Positions 1-8,624 are shown, counted from the first letter of the stretch. The stretch is 64,000 bases of DNA from an uncultured Eubacterium sp. (GCA_910589665.1 CAJUTR010000010.1:19759-83758); one strand, 5' to 3'. Made by a program: numbers and translations. The notes: generated from the letters alone by a model not told the origin.

Positions 1-1
1 T

Positions 2-1036
2 GACTGGGCGCATTTAAACCGTATCTACTGCCAGGATGAACGGTATCTCATCCTATCCCTGCGCAATGTTTCTACGGTTGTGAAATTTGATCTAAAAGAA
101 GAAAAGATAATTTGGCTTTTAACTCACCCGGAAGTTTATGCGGGTACGGAACTGGCAGACCGGGTACTTCGTCCGTTAGGTGATGATTTCCACTATTTCC
201 TTCAGCAGCATGCGGTCGAGATCGTCGATACCGGCCTGGCAGAAGGAGGGCAGGATCATGTGATCGAAATGATGCTGTTTGATAATCACTGCAATACGAA
301 ACGGAAGGTTTCCTGGTTTGATGGGAAAACGGAGTCATATGCTTGTTTTTATAAAATAGATGAGTTGGACTTTACGGTCGAGACCGTCAAGGTGATTCCG
401 TGCGCGCTGTCGCCAACCCGTTCCAATGTCTGGTTCGATAAGGATCGACGAAGAGTATTCGGTATGGCGGGCGCTGCGTGTTCGGCCGGCCAGGGAGATA
501 AGGCGCTCATTTACGAGTGGGATTTTGAAACTGGGGAGGAGATCAACCGGTATCTGACGAGGGACGGATTTTTCAAAGCTTATCCATTTGATGTGAGCGG
601 AGGAGGCATGGAAGAGTATATGCCGATCGGCCAGCCATACCGGAAAGGACATCTGGAACCACCGGTGAAAGTGCCAGAAGGGGAGGTTTTAGCAAAACGC
701 GGAAGCGATGCGAAACATCAAGGTGTTGTTAAACGCCGAGGTGTTGTAAAACACCTTAGTTTAGAAATGCGCAAAGAGATGGATTTTTGCTGTATGGACG
801 ATCTGATCTGTATCCGGGCAAGGGATCACAAAGTGGAAAAGGTATATTTTAAAGGGGAAGATCTGTGGGAGAGTGATTTTACGGATACTGTTCAAAAAAC
901 GGAAGTGTTTGCGAGTAAGGTTTATTATATCGCGGCAACGGTGGAAACGCTGCCAACTGGTAAGTACAAATTATGGATCCGCTATGACGGGGAAGTGTAC
1001 GATACGGGTAAGCATTTTGTGACACAAAAAGTATGA
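2..1036 (+). CDS. Aryl-sulfate sulfotransferase, C-terminal part (5' end outside window)
   Basis: The reading frame is open from base 2, so this is the 3' part of a longer gene. The GTG at base 80 is probably internal. The first residues, DWAHLN followed by a segment ending LILSLRNVSTVVKFD, match the ASST (arylsulfotransferase) pattern in which a His and an Arg of the active site lie in DW-H-N and S-R-x-x-S. The downstream stretch with IIWLL, QHA and LLFDNHC-like motifs also fits the beta-propeller of that family. Known family role: transfer of sulfate from a phenolic sulfate ester to another phenol. About 345 residues are visible. A Lys/Arg-rich insert with a short repeat (KHQGVVKRRGVVKH) lies near residue 240 of the visible part. 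The C-terminal 90 residues look like a beta domain. The family call is moderately firm; substrate unknown. Confidence 0.75.
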   Translation, partial: DWAHLNRIYCQDERYLILSLRNVSTVVKFDLKEEKIIWLLTHPEVYAGTELADRVLRPLGDDFHYFLQQHAVEIVDTGLAEGGQDHVIEMMLFDNHCNTKRKVSWFDGKTESYACFYKIDELDFTVETVKVIPCALSPTRSNVWFDKDRRRVFGMAGAACSAGQGDKALIYEWDFETGEEINRYLTRDGFFKAYPFDVSGGGMEEYMPIGQPYRKGHLEPPVKVPEGEVLAKRGSDAKHQGVVKRRGVVKHLSLEMRKEMDFCCMDDLICIRARDHKVEKVYFKGEDLWESDFTDTVQKTEVFASKVYYIAATVETLPTGKYKLWIRYDGEVYDTGKHFVTQKV

Positions 1037-1073
1037 TCAAATAGGCAGCCGTACTCCCCCAGCTACGTTTCGT

Positions 1074-1862
1074 TTATTTTGTGACTTTTACGGTACAGTA
1101 TTTCGTTACCCCATCCAGTTTTACGCTGATGCGGGCGGTTCCGGCTTTATTGGCGTAGATCCGTCCGTTGTCATCTACCGAGGCCACGCTGGATCTGCTC
1201 GATCTCCATTGTGGACTGAGTCCCGAAGAGATTTTAGCCTGCAGGGTAAATTCGGTATCGGGGGATAACGTGATTTTTGTGTGGCTGAGTGTGATCGTCG
1301 GTTTTTTTACCTTTACACGGCAGGTCGCTTTTGTGTTGTCTGCCGTTACGGTGATGTATGTGCTTCCCGGCTTTTCACCACAGACCGTTCCGTTTTCGGA
1401 TACGGTGGCCACACTTGATTTTTTGGATGTAAACTGAATTTGAGAACCGTTGGACGCCGTCGCTTTTAGACGCGTGGTTTCCCCGTGTTCTAAACTTAGC
1501 GAGGACTGGCTTAGCTGGATCCTCGTTTTATTTACGGTTACGGTACAGCTTGCTTCCGCGCCGGACACTTTTGCCGTGATCTTTGCTTTTCCATTTTTCT
1601 TCGCGGTGACCAGACCATACGTGTTTACGGACGCGACTTTGGAATTACTGCTCCTCCATTTGGGGGATGTGCCATTGGATACGATAGCCCCCAGATAGAA
1701 TTCCCTTCCGATGTCTAATGTTTTGCTGTACTTTGTTAAGATGATAAATACTGGTGTTTTTCTCGCTGCGCCCTGTGCTGGGCGGCTGAATGAACAGAGA
1801 CTGCTCAGAACGATAAGAAGTACCAGATATAAGTGAAAAAAAGCGCGTAATCTATGCTTCAT
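1074..1862 (-). CDS. Secreted protein with three BIG2 (bacterial Ig-like) domains
   Basis: 262 residues from the ATG at 1862, chosen because GGGAGGG sits 6 bases upstream. A second in-frame ATG at 1877 has no such site. An N-terminal signal peptide (Lys/Arg, then a hydrophobic stretch rich in Leu/Val/Ser ending near AQGA) is followed by three repeats of about 80 residues. Each contains the BIG2 core: W/F-x-S-S/K-x-S-S-V-A-S/T-V-x-x-x-G, then a Gly-x-A/T-x-I-T/S-V run. Such domains usually form extracellular Ig-like folds in adhesins or carbohydrate-active enzymes. No catalytic domain and no LPXTG anchor are present, so it is probably a secreted or loosely attached surface protein. Divergent from tmcAL. 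Confidence 0.8.
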   Translation of the reverse strand: MKHRLRAFFHLYLVLLIVLSSLCSFSRPAQGAARKTPVFIILTKYSKTLDIGREFYLGAIVSNGTSPKWRSSNSKVASVNTYGLVTAKKNGKAKITAKVSGAEASCTVTVNKTRIQLSQSSLSLEHGETTRLKATASNGSQIQFTSKKSSVATVSENGTVCGEKPGSTYITVTADNTKATCRVKVKKPTITLSHTKITLSPDTEFTLQAKISSGLSPQWRSSRSSVASVDDNGRIYANKAGTARISVKLDGVTKYCTVKVTK

Positions 1863-2020
1863 GATAATCCCTCCCATCGGGAGAGACGGTTGCCTATTTG
1901 GTGTATAAATGGTATCATAAAATCAATAATTTGTAAAGAGTGATTTACGCAGTAGAACAGAGGATTTCTCATGTTTGAAACGTTGGGCGAAGAATTTAGT
2001 AGAAAGGAAGGACACATGTT

Positions 2021-3283
2021 ATGTCAGTGGCGGGTATTATTTGCGAATATAATCCCTTTCATGAGGGGCATAAGTATATGATCCAGAAGGTAACGGAGAA
2101 GACGGGTGCCGATACGATCGTTGCGGTGATGAACGGAGATTTCGTCCAGCGGGGGGCGCCGGCCGTCGTGGATAAGTACACCCGCGCGCATATGGCGCTT
2201 ATGGAAGGCGCGGATCTGGTGTTTGAACTTCCGGTCAGATTTGGGATTTCGAGCGCGCCAGATTTTGCGTATGGGGGGATCCTGGCGTTGGAGTCGCTTT
2301 CGTTTGTGGATTTCTTTTGTTTTGGCAGCGAGTGCGGGGATGTGACGGTTCTAGAAGAGGCGGGCCGCTTTTTTGCTGGGAGTGCTGGGGATCTCGAACC
2401 GTTTGAAGCGGAGCTTTCACGGCTCGTAAGATCAGGCATGTCGTACCCGGCCGCGCGGGAAACGGCGTTTTGGAAGGCGGTGCGGCCGGGCAGCCGGCCA
2501 CAGTCTTTGCGCAGTGAGCTGGGATCGGTGGATATAGCGGTGCGGTCGGATTTATTTGCCCCTAATAATCTATTAGGCATGGAGTATATCAAGGCGGCCG
2601 AACTTTTACATTCCTGTATGCAGCCGGTGGCAATCCGGCGCGCGGGAATGGGGTATCATGAACGGGGAGCGGGTGGTGATGGTTTTCTGTCGGCGACGGC
2701 GATCCGGGAAAATATGTTAGGCGGTGATCTTTCGGGGATACCAGAGGGGGGGCGTGGAGTTTTTGCTGAATACGCCGCCGCGTATGGGTGTTTTTTGGAT
2801 CCGGAGCCGTTTTGGGCGGCGTGTTCGTACGCAATCCGCAGCCATTGGGAAGAATTGGAACGGTTTAAGGACGTCTCGGCGGAGATCGCCAGCCGGTTCC
2901 GGACGTGCCTGTACGAGTCGGTTTCGTTTGCGGATTTTGTGGCTCGTTGCAAGGCGAAGCATATTACGATGACGCGCATCTGCCGATGCGTGTTCCAGGT
3001 GCTGCTCGGCGTGGAGAAATCGGCGGAGCGCGAGAGACGGCTTCCGTATATCCGGCTGCTCGGTATGCGAAACGGGGCGGCTGGGTGTCTGAAACGGGTG
3101 AGGGAAGCGGGGGAGACAGTCGTGGTCGCCAGGGTTTCGAGAGACAAAGAGCAGCTGGATGCGGAGGGATGGCGAAAGCTGGAGCAGGATATACGTGCGT
3201 CAGATGTTTACCGGGGCACGGTGATGGCGGAGAGTGGGAAACGGCTGCCAGACGAGTATAAGCGGCGGCTGATCACAATATGA
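2021..3283 (+). CDS. tmcAL: tRNA(Met) cytidine acetate ligase TmcAL
   Basis: 420 residues, the normal length for the family (YlbM, nucleotidyltransferase-like). The N-terminus GIICEYNPFHEGH holds the HxGH nucleotide-binding motif at residues 14-17. It is followed by MNGDFVQRG and an ELP segment, all typical of TmcAL. The family activates acetate with ATP to acetylate the wobble cytidine of elongator tRNA(Met) (ac4C34) in the cytoplasm. The start is supported by AAGGAAGGA about 8 bases upstream. The gene is GC-rich compared with its neighbours. A small membrane-protein gene follows 87 bases after its stop. Confidence 0.92.
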   Translation: MSVAGIICEYNPFHEGHKYMIQKVTEKTGADTIVAVMNGDFVQRGAPAVVDKYTRAHMALMEGADLVFELPVRFGISSAPDFAYGGILALESLSFVDFFCFGSECGDVTVLEEAGRFFAGSAGDLEPFEAELSRLVRSGMSYPAARETAFWKAVRPGSRPQSLRSELGSVDIAVRSDLFAPNNLLGMEYIKAAELLHSCMQPVAIRRAGMGYHERGAGGDGFLSATAIRENMLGGDLSGIPEGGRGVFAEYAAAYGCFLDPEPFWAACSYAIRSHWEELERFKDVSAEIASRFRTCLYESVSFADFVARCKAKHITMTRICRCVFQVLLGVEKSAERERRLPYIRLLGMRNGAAGCLKRVREAGETVVVARVSRDKEQLDAEGWRKLEQDIRASDVYRGTVMAESGKRLPDEYKRRLITI

Positions 3284-3370
3284 CATCGAGAAAATCTGTG
3301 TTTGCGTGGTGCCAGGCATGATCATGTATGCCATGTAGGGTCTGGGCAATAAAAAGAATGGAGGATGAAG

Positions 3371-3709
3371 ATGGAGAAGAGATTGAAACATTATTTAGAA
3401 TATTACAGGCGGATCGTCGAGGGGGAGGAGACGGCAGAGGGCGGATGGGAGAAATTTCGGGCGGAGATGCTCGTGCAGATCCAGTTTTTCCAGCACGAGA
3501 GGCTGATCCACCTGATCGTCACGGTTTTGTTTGCGCTGCTGGCGGTCATGTCGATCCTGGTGAACCTGTTTATCCAGGAATTGGCGGTATTGGCGCTCTG
3601 TTTGCTGTTTTTTTTGCTGCTGATACCGTATATCCGCCACTATTACATATTGGAGAACGGGGTGCAGCAGTTGTATGAGTACTATGACAGGATGGAGGAG
3701 CGGTTTTGA
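3371..3709 (+). CDS. Small two-helix membrane protein, unknown function
   Basis: About 112 residues. Two adjacent ATGs exist (3365 and 3371). GGAGG at 3360-3364 touches the first and is 6 bases from the second, so 3371 is preferred. The first 50 residues are charged (EKRLKHYLEYYRRIVEGEE) and probably cytoplasmic. Two hydrophobic helices follow at roughly 52-72 and 77-97, then a charged tail ending YYDRMEERF. No recognised domain. It lies behind tmcAL on the same strand and may be cotranscribed with it. Confidence 0.6.
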   Translation: MEKRLKHYLEYYRRIVEGEETAEGGWEKFRAEMLVQIQFFQHERLIHLIVTVLFALLAVMSILVNLFIQELAVLALCLLFFLLLIPYIRHYYILENGVQQLYEYYDRMEERF

Positions 3710-4214
3710 TCTGCATTGGTGAAGACTAAAAACTTTTCGTACTAAAGTATCATAAAACCATGGATAATTGTTTTCGTAGACATAAAATGGAAAGTTAAGT
3801 AAAATAAAAGTACGACTATGAAAAAGAAATGAATTTGAGAAAAATAGAAGGGTGTTTTGATTGTATTAGAAGACAGGAAAAACCTATAATTCCGCTTGTT
3901 GAACTATAGGTACAAAAGATAAAAATTACATATTATTTACAGATAAAATTGCGTAAAAAAGTCAAACAAAAACATAAAAAAACAGAAAAAAAGTGACAAA
4001 GAATGTGATATAATTAACATATTGATTATAAAAGTTTTGTGCGGCAGCGACAGTCTGTATCCTTAAAGTTTTTTAAAGAATCTTTCAAAATCATATGATG
4101 ATAGAAACAATCAGTTCCTTTCGGAGAATGGATCTTGAAAACTAAATAATACCATTTGCATGTTTTGTTGAGTTTTGCTCATGGCAAAATTGGGCTTTTA
4201 AGGGAGGTGAGAGA
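3710..4214 (+). promoter_or_regulatory. Long AT-rich leader/promoter region of the bacteriocin-like locus
   Basis: No ORF of note in about 500 bases. The best signal is an extended -10 promoter, TGATATAAT at 4006-4014, without a clear -35. Transcription from there would give a leader of about 200 bases before the micro-ORF at 4215. Bases 4131-4150 (atcttgaaaactaaataa) resemble a phrase common in 16S-23S spacers, but no rRNA is nearby. Confidence 0.35.
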
Positions 4215-4280
4215 ATGTATCAGAACAAGACATCTGTTTACAGAGAGTCCATTGAAAGAAGCGTTCTTTTCATATGGTAG
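4215..4280 (+). CDS. 21-residue micro-ORF, possible leader peptide
   Basis: Reads MYQNKTSVYRESIERSVLFIW and stops at TAG 4278-4280. It is preceded by an excellent ribosome site (AGGGAGGTGAG, about 3-6 bases before the ATG), much better than most sites in the window. Its last codons lie inside the 5' arm of the hairpin at 4261-4300. A ribosome translating to the stop would therefore open that arm, the arrangement expected of a leader peptide that tunes a downstream gene. It could instead be a remnant of a longer gene, or a small bioactive peptide. No homologue is recognised. Confidence 0.4.
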   Translation: MYQNKTSVYRESIERSVLFIW

Positions 4281-4300
4281 TGGTATACCGAAAAGAACGC
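4261..4300 (+). promoter_or_regulatory. Strong stem-loop overlapping the micro-ORF stop
   Basis: GCGTTCTTTTC (4261-4271) pairs perfectly with GAAAAGAACGC (4290-4300), an 11-bp stem. The loop itself contains GGTA/TACC. It is not followed by a U run, so it is not a classical terminator. It lies about 90 bases before the secreted peptide gene. Confidence 0.55.
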
Positions 4301-4387
4301 ATAAGTACATAACAAAATCATTATGTATCAAGTAATAAAAAAAGTCAAGATAAGTATAATGAAATTTCTAAGGACGGATAGATAACT

Positions 4388-4725
4388 ATGAAAAAACAAT
4401 CTTTAAGGCGCTTGCACTTACAATGGTATGTGGAGGCCTTGTTGCTTCAAGTGTACAGGCAGCATCATATAAAGCAACTGGTGGAGAGTCCGGTTCCTAT
4501 ACAATGGCAGTTGGTCCGGGACCGAGATCAACTTATGAATATGCCATCACTGGTAAAGCTGGTGGAAGTTTTCTTACGCAGATTAAAGATCCCTTTTTGT
4601 GGCATGATCGTGATAAAGGTACTTATGTAAATCCTAGATCTGGAAGAGGGAGTTTTAGTGACGGATCGAAGAAAGCCTATTGGCGGGGGCGTATCGTTAA
4701 TGGATGGATTAAAGTGACTGTTTGA
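4388..4725 (+). CDS. Small secreted bacteriocin-like peptide precursor, frameshifted in the signal peptide
   Basis: The downstream frame (from 4390, first internal ATG at 4423) encodes a signal-peptide core reading IFKALALTMVCGGLVASS and ending VQA-A. It is followed by an 87-residue Gly/Ser/Arg/Tyr-rich mature region ending GRIVNGWIKVTV. The only plausible start, ATG at 4388, is out of frame with it because six A's follow the ATG. Seven would give MKKTIFKALALTMVCGG, an ordinary Sec signal peptide. As written, only translation from 4423 gives the mature region in frame, with a stunted signal. Size, Sec signal and a following ABC exporter recall lactococcin 972-type peptides, but sequence similarity is weak and the assignment is tentative. 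Confidence 0.5.
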
Positions 4726-4732
4726 GTTGAAC

Positions 4733-4755
4733 GGGGGCAGATTTGCGCTGCCCCC
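4733..4755 (+). terminator. GC-rich hairpin between peptide gene and exporter genes
   Basis: GGGGGCAG (4733-4740) and CTGCCCCC (4748-4755) form a perfect 8-bp stem with a 7-base loop immediately after the peptide stop codon. There is no U run. It is probably a partial terminator or mRNA-stabilising hairpin that keeps exporter expression below that of the peptide, as in many bacteriocin operons (inference). Confidence 0.5.
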
Positions 4756-4806
4756 ATGAAACTATGACACAATGAGTGAAAAAATGTCTAGAGGGAGCTG
4801 TCTAAA

Positions 4807-5643
4807 ATGAACAAATTTACCTTAACATTAAAATTATTTTGCAAAACAGGTAGCGTGATCGTACCGTACATCCTTATGATGCTGGCTGTTAATGTCATGC
4901 TTTATCGCTTGACAGACTCTTTCGCCACAGCGGCGAAGGATCCGGAAACATTATCAGATGCCATGTTTTTTTACGGAGATATTAATGTAGGTTGCTTTGT
5001 CATCTACCTGTTTTTTTTATTTATCAGCTATGAGTATATGCGGAAGGTTAGGGAGTCACAGATGGAAGAAATCCTTTCCGCTTATGGAAGATCTGGCATG
5101 GGGATTTATGTAAGGCAGTTTTTCGTTTTAGCGCTGGCAGTTGTCCTCACGGCTGCAAATATTTCTATTTATGCGGTGTGGGGATGGAAAAATCTTGTAT
5201 GTGCGGATGAATTGCTTGGGGAGGTTGTCAGCCTTCTGGTGGTGAATGTCTTTCTGTTGTCCTTGGCTGCCGTTTCGATGGGAATTGTTCTTTCCCGAGT
5301 AAAAAACAGGTTCATCGGATATGCTGCCATCGTCGCAGTTCTGTTTTTGATCCTGCCGAATGCCGTTAGTTTTTATGTTACAATGCAAAACGAATACCAT
5401 ATCCCCGTTTTTCTTATACGGGATCTTGTCTATCTGATTCCACCGGATCTGTTGAGTTATCCGGATTCACTATATGGTTTTCCGTTGGAAAATTATCGTA
5501 TAGCCGGTATGCTTTTATGGATAGTCATTGCTTCTGCCATGCTGTTATGGAATGTGCCGAAAAAGCAGGTGAGGTTGCGGAATGTGTTTACGGTTTGTCT
5601 GTGCCTGCTGGCAGGGGGGGCTTATTTATGCAACGGAGTGTAA
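4807..5643 (+). CDS. ABC-2 type exporter permease, N-terminal membrane part (split by frameshift)
   Basis: 278 residues starting at an ATG preceded by GGGAG. About six to seven hydrophobic helices are visible, with a charged loop (YEYMRKVRESQMEEILSAYG) after the second, as in ABC-2 permeases. The last helix, VFTVCLCLLAGG, is cut short by a stop just after a run of seven G's (5614-5620). With six G's the frame would continue into the next ORF without a break (LLAGGLIYATECKGS), giving a permease of about 670 residues with an extracytoplasmic domain. So 4807-6790 is probably one gene interrupted by a one-base insertion. It belongs to the operon with the ATPase at 6787. Confidence 0.7.
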   Translation: MNKFTLTLKLFCKTGSVIVPYILMMLAVNVMLYRLTDSFATAAKDPETLSDAMFFYGDINVGCFVIYLFFLFISYEYMRKVRESQMEEILSAYGRSGMGIYVRQFFVLALAVVLTAANISIYAVWGWKNLVCADELLGEVVSLLVVNVFLLSLAAVSMGIVLSRVKNRFIGYAAIVAVLFLILPNAVSFYVTMQNEYHIPVFLIRDLVYLIPPDLLSYPDSLYGFPLENYRIAGMLLWIVIASAMLLWNVPKKQVRLRNVFTVCLCLLAGGAYLCNGV

Positions 5644-6790
5644 AGGAAGTGTCCTCCTTATGCAGGGGCATCCGGAAGCGGCTATCGAGGAAATGGCAGG
5701 TTATTATAATACCCATGAGGGAAAGTCCGAGGAGGCCGCATTCACTGTATCAAAATATGCGCTGGATCTGACGTTTGGAAAGGAATTGGGGGCGGACGCA
5801 AGGATGTTTTTTGACGATGGGTCGTATTTGGATGAATACCAGTTTACGTTAAGCCATGCCTACCGGGTCGAGAGTGTGACGGACCAGGACGGAAACCCGT
5901 TGGACTATATTCGTGACGGAGACTACATCTGTATTTTGTCGGGAGGTAAAAAACTTACCCAGATCGGCATTCGTTACAGGGGGCACAGCTCGCTGTATTA
6001 CGCAAATGAAAAGGCTTGTTTCCTGCCAGGTTTTTTTGCATATTATCCGAAAGCCGGATACCGGCAGCAGGATTTCAGGGACGGCAGCTGGGACTATGAC
6101 GAGCCGGAAGTACTATTTGAGGTAAAAGTCGACCGGGACGGTATGACAAGCAACGTTTCGAAGGACGGTTCCGGTTTCCGGGGAAAGGCGGAAACGCTGA
6201 CGCTTGTGGACGGCTTTTACCATGTATCACAGCAGGGCGAATTCCAGATCCTGTCATATCCTCTTATGGAGAGTGAAGATGAGGCAAGCCGGGAATATCC
6301 GGAAAGACTGGCAGATGAGTTGGAAAAAGTGGAGGAATATCTCGAAATATCTGGAACGGACATTCACTTTGAACTGCCGAAAAAGGTCATTATGATGCCA
6401 GCCAGTTTGGCGTTTACGAGTTTGGCAAAAGGGATTTTTCTATATGAAGACCACGCTGTCTTGTCACATGCAAACAGTGACGCCTATTTTGTACTGGAGC
6501 AAAATGTCGCCAAAAAGTCCGCACCGGAAAAGCAGGCATTACGTGAGGCGTTTTTCAGTATACGCCCAGATGAAAAAACGGAAACGGATGAATTGTGGCG
6601 TTATGCGGATATGGACGGTTTTGACGGCTACGGAACGGAGGTGGAAGAGGTATATGATCTGTGCGTTGAGAGGATGAAGGAGATCGGTGTACAAAACGCA
6701 TCCCGCCAGATCGTGCGCTACCTTTTGGATGGAAATGACCATACGGATCCGGTGTTTTTTTTAAAATCAATGGGAAATGAGGTAAAATGA
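5582..6790 (+). CDS. Second half of the exporter permease: extracytoplasmic M1-aminopeptidase-like domain
   Basis: 402 residues in the frame that the preceding permease would enter with one G fewer. Without that fusion, translation could start at ATG 5582 (GAGG 7 bases upstream) or 5659. The region around FTVSKYALDLTFGKE, the later IRYRG and the PGFFAYYP-type segment resemble the N-terminal beta domain of M1-family aminopeptidases, as found fused to some ABC-2 permeases. No HExxH zinc motif is present, so it is probably non-catalytic and may bind the exported peptide or sense the cell surface. It ends by overlapping the ATPase start. Confidence 0.55.
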   Translation: MCLRFVCACWQGGLIYATECKGSVLLMQGHPEAAIEEMAGYYNTHEGKSEEAAFTVSKYALDLTFGKELGADARMFFDDGSYLDEYQFTLSHAYRVESVTDQDGNPLDYIRDGDYICILSGGKKLTQIGIRYRGHSSLYYANEKACFLPGFFAYYPKAGYRQQDFRDGSWDYDEPEVLFEVKVDRDGMTSNVSKDGSGFRGKAETLTLVDGFYHVSQQGEFQILSYPLMESEDEASREYPERLADELEKVEEYLEISGTDIHFELPKKVIMMPASLAFTSLAKGIFLYEDHAVLSHANSDAYFVLEQNVAKKSAPEKQALREAFFSIRPDEKTETDELWRYADMDGFDGYGTEVEEVYDLCVERMKEIGVQNASRQIVRYLLDGNDHTDPVFFLKSMGNEVK

Positions 6791-7482
6791 TTATGCTCAA
6801 GATCGAACATGTTTCTAAAAATTTTGGGAAAAAGAGGGCTTTGGATGATATATGCCTGGATATGGAGGAAGGCTGCTACGGGTTGCTAGGGCCGAATGGG
6901 GCAGGAAAAACGACACTGATCCGTATGATACTGGAGTTATATTCGATAAAAAAAGGTTCGATCCAGTTTGAGGGAACAGGCCACATTGGATATCTGCCGC
7001 AGAAGTTTGGGGCTTTTCAGGAACTGACGGTGCGGGATATTCTTCTTTATTTCGCTGTGCTGAAAAAGATTCCAAAGGTGGAACAGGAGGCGGAAATTGA
7101 CCGGGTTCTGGAACTGGTAAATCTGTCGGACCGAAAGAAAGACAAAATGAGCAGTCTTTCGGGAGGTATGCAGAGGCGCGTCGGTATCGCGCAGGCAGTC
7201 TTGGGAGATCCTTCGGTGCTTATTTTCGATGAACCGACTGCCGGACTAGACCCAGAAGAGCGGACGCGTTTCAAAAAGCTGATTCGTCATATCATGGATA
7301 AAAAGATCGTCATTATATCGACACATATCGTGGAAGATGTGGAGACTCTGTGCGACCGCGTCATTATCATGAATCGCGGACGGGTTCTAAAGAATCTATC
7401 GGTTGAGGAGGTGAGTGAGGAAGGCAGCCTGGAGAAGGGATTTTTATGTGCCATACACGAGGATGACGGGAGGGAAGGGTAA
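6787..7482 (+). CDS. ABC transporter ATP-binding protein (bacteriocin-like exporter)
   Basis: 231 residues with all ABC-ATPase hallmarks: Walker A GPNGAGKTT near residue 35, a Q-loop (YLPQKFG), signature LSGGMQRR, Walker B VLIFDEPTAGLDP and the switch His in STHIVED. It is of the CcmA/ABC-2 drug- and peptide-exporter type. The start overlaps the preceding stop, and its own stop overlaps the ATG of the next membrane gene, so the exporter subunits are translationally coupled. It powers the permeases encoded on either side. Confidence 0.9.
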   Translation: MIMLKIEHVSKNFGKKRALDDICLDMEEGCYGLLGPNGAGKTTLIRMILELYSIKKGSIQFEGTGHIGYLPQKFGAFQELTVRDILLYFAVLKKIPKVEQEAEIDRVLELVNLSDRKKDKMSSLSGGMQRRVGIAQAVLGDPSVLIFDEPTAGLDPEERTRFKKLIRHIMDKKIVIISTHIVEDVETLCDRVIIMNRGRVLKNLSVEEVSEEGSLEKGFLCAIHEDDGREG

Positions 7483-8126
7483 TGGTTCTGCTTCTCACGA
7501 ATATAAGAAAGCGTAAGCTGTTGGTTTTGTTACCGGTTCTTGGGAGCGGTATTTTTGTTCCGCTCATGTGCTGGTATTACTGTGTACATTTTACAGACAC
7601 GCCGGATGAGATCATAAAAAATGCACTGATACTTATGCACACCTGTATCCCTATGCTGGTTACTTGGTGGATCATCCTTTTGTATCATGATTTTTTTAGT
7701 TGGGAAGGAAATGAGCTGCTCTATTATTATTATTCCCAGAGAGCTTTGGTGAAACAGTACGTGATCGTACTCCTTGTTTACGGTTTGATGGAGACGGCTG
7801 TTTTCGCTGTCGTGGAAAGTATGGTAGACATGCCATATTTCATTTTGGGGCAATTACTTGCCGAGACAATGTGCGTGGCAGCCATGGTTTATTTTTTGGC
7901 ATTCCTGTTGCTGAATACAGGGGGGTGTCTGCTCGTATCTATTGGATATTGTGTATATATAAATATGTTTGATACGTTAAATCTGTTTGGCTTTATGTCA
8001 ATATTTCCTCGTCCGGACGAATTTCTAGTCTGGAACGGCGGGCGTGTCCGGAATACGCTCGTAGCAGCTGCTGTGTTACATGCGGTTGGATTGGTGTGTA
8101 TGAAATTCAGGAGGAGATATAAGTAG
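7482..8126 (+). CDS. Membrane protein, likely second permease subunit of the exporter
   Basis: 214 residues, about six hydrophobic helices, starting at an ATG that shares a base with the stop of the ATPase gene (TAATG). There is no recognised catalytic motif. Position and topology point to an ABC-2 permease or immunity-type subunit working with the ATPase just upstream. It ends the operon. The following 480 bases hold no convincing gene. Confidence 0.65.
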   Translation: MVLLLTNIRKRKLLVLLPVLGSGIFVPLMCWYYCVHFTDTPDEIIKNALILMHTCIPMLVTWWIILLYHDFFSWEGNELLYYYYSQRALVKQYVIVLLVYGLMETAVFAVVESMVDMPYFILGQLLAETMCVAAMVYFLAFLLLNTGGCLLVSIGYCVYINMFDTLNLFGFMSIFPRPDEFLVWNGGRVRNTLVAAAVLHAVGLVCMKFRRRYK

Positions 8127-8596
8127 AATACAAAACGGAGATTGAGAGGGATGAAAAGATACCAAATTTTTTATGTTGTGATCTATTTAAGAATATAGGG
8201 GTTTTGAATCCTAAAAGCAACTAAATCAGGAGGGAAGGATGATTTCTAAGTGAAAGAGGTTTCTAGCCTATGGGACAAAGCATCGGTCTCGTTCGCCCTT
8301 TTACTATATTATAAAATTTTTTATCATGTACCGAGTTACATTGGTTACAAGTGTCGTTTATACAGCTGGGTTAATTAGCTATCTGGCAAACTCCGTCCAT
8401 GTGAGACTTGTGTCATGGGTGGATTCTTTTGTGATTTCATGTATAGAACACAATGGAACCGATGGAATGTTGAGCCAGAGGCTGGGATACCCCGGCCTCT
8501 CTTAGATTAGGGGCAGGTACTGTATTTAAAGATATGAACGATCAGTTCCATATTTGACGTGAAGGTATCGCTGACGAATCAAAAAAAGATTGAAGT
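8127..8596. other. Intergenic region without a convincing gene
   Basis: About 470 bases with scattered stops in all frames. A 15-residue ORF (ATG at 8151, preceded by GAGAGGG) is probably noise. A 10-bp hairpin, AGAGGCTGGG paired with CCCGGCCTCT at 8477-8500, is the only clear structure. It has no U run and may mark the end of the exporter transcript. Confidence 0.4.
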
Positions 8597-8624
8597 GGGG
8601 ATCCCGTCACCTGACGACATCCCC
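8597..8624 (-). terminator. Terminator of the pyrimidine-nucleoside phosphorylase gene
   Basis: On the minus strand, GGGGAT-gt-CGTCA-gg-TGACG-gg-ATCCCC folds into a nested hairpin overlapping the pdp stop codon. It is followed about 9 bases later by a run of seven T's (plus-strand A's near 8580-8586). Confidence 0.6.

Noticed and set aside
4120..4150. Resemblance to the 16S-23S spacer phrase cttgaaaactaaata
   Set aside because: No rRNA or tRNA gene is near; the similarity is short and probably chance.
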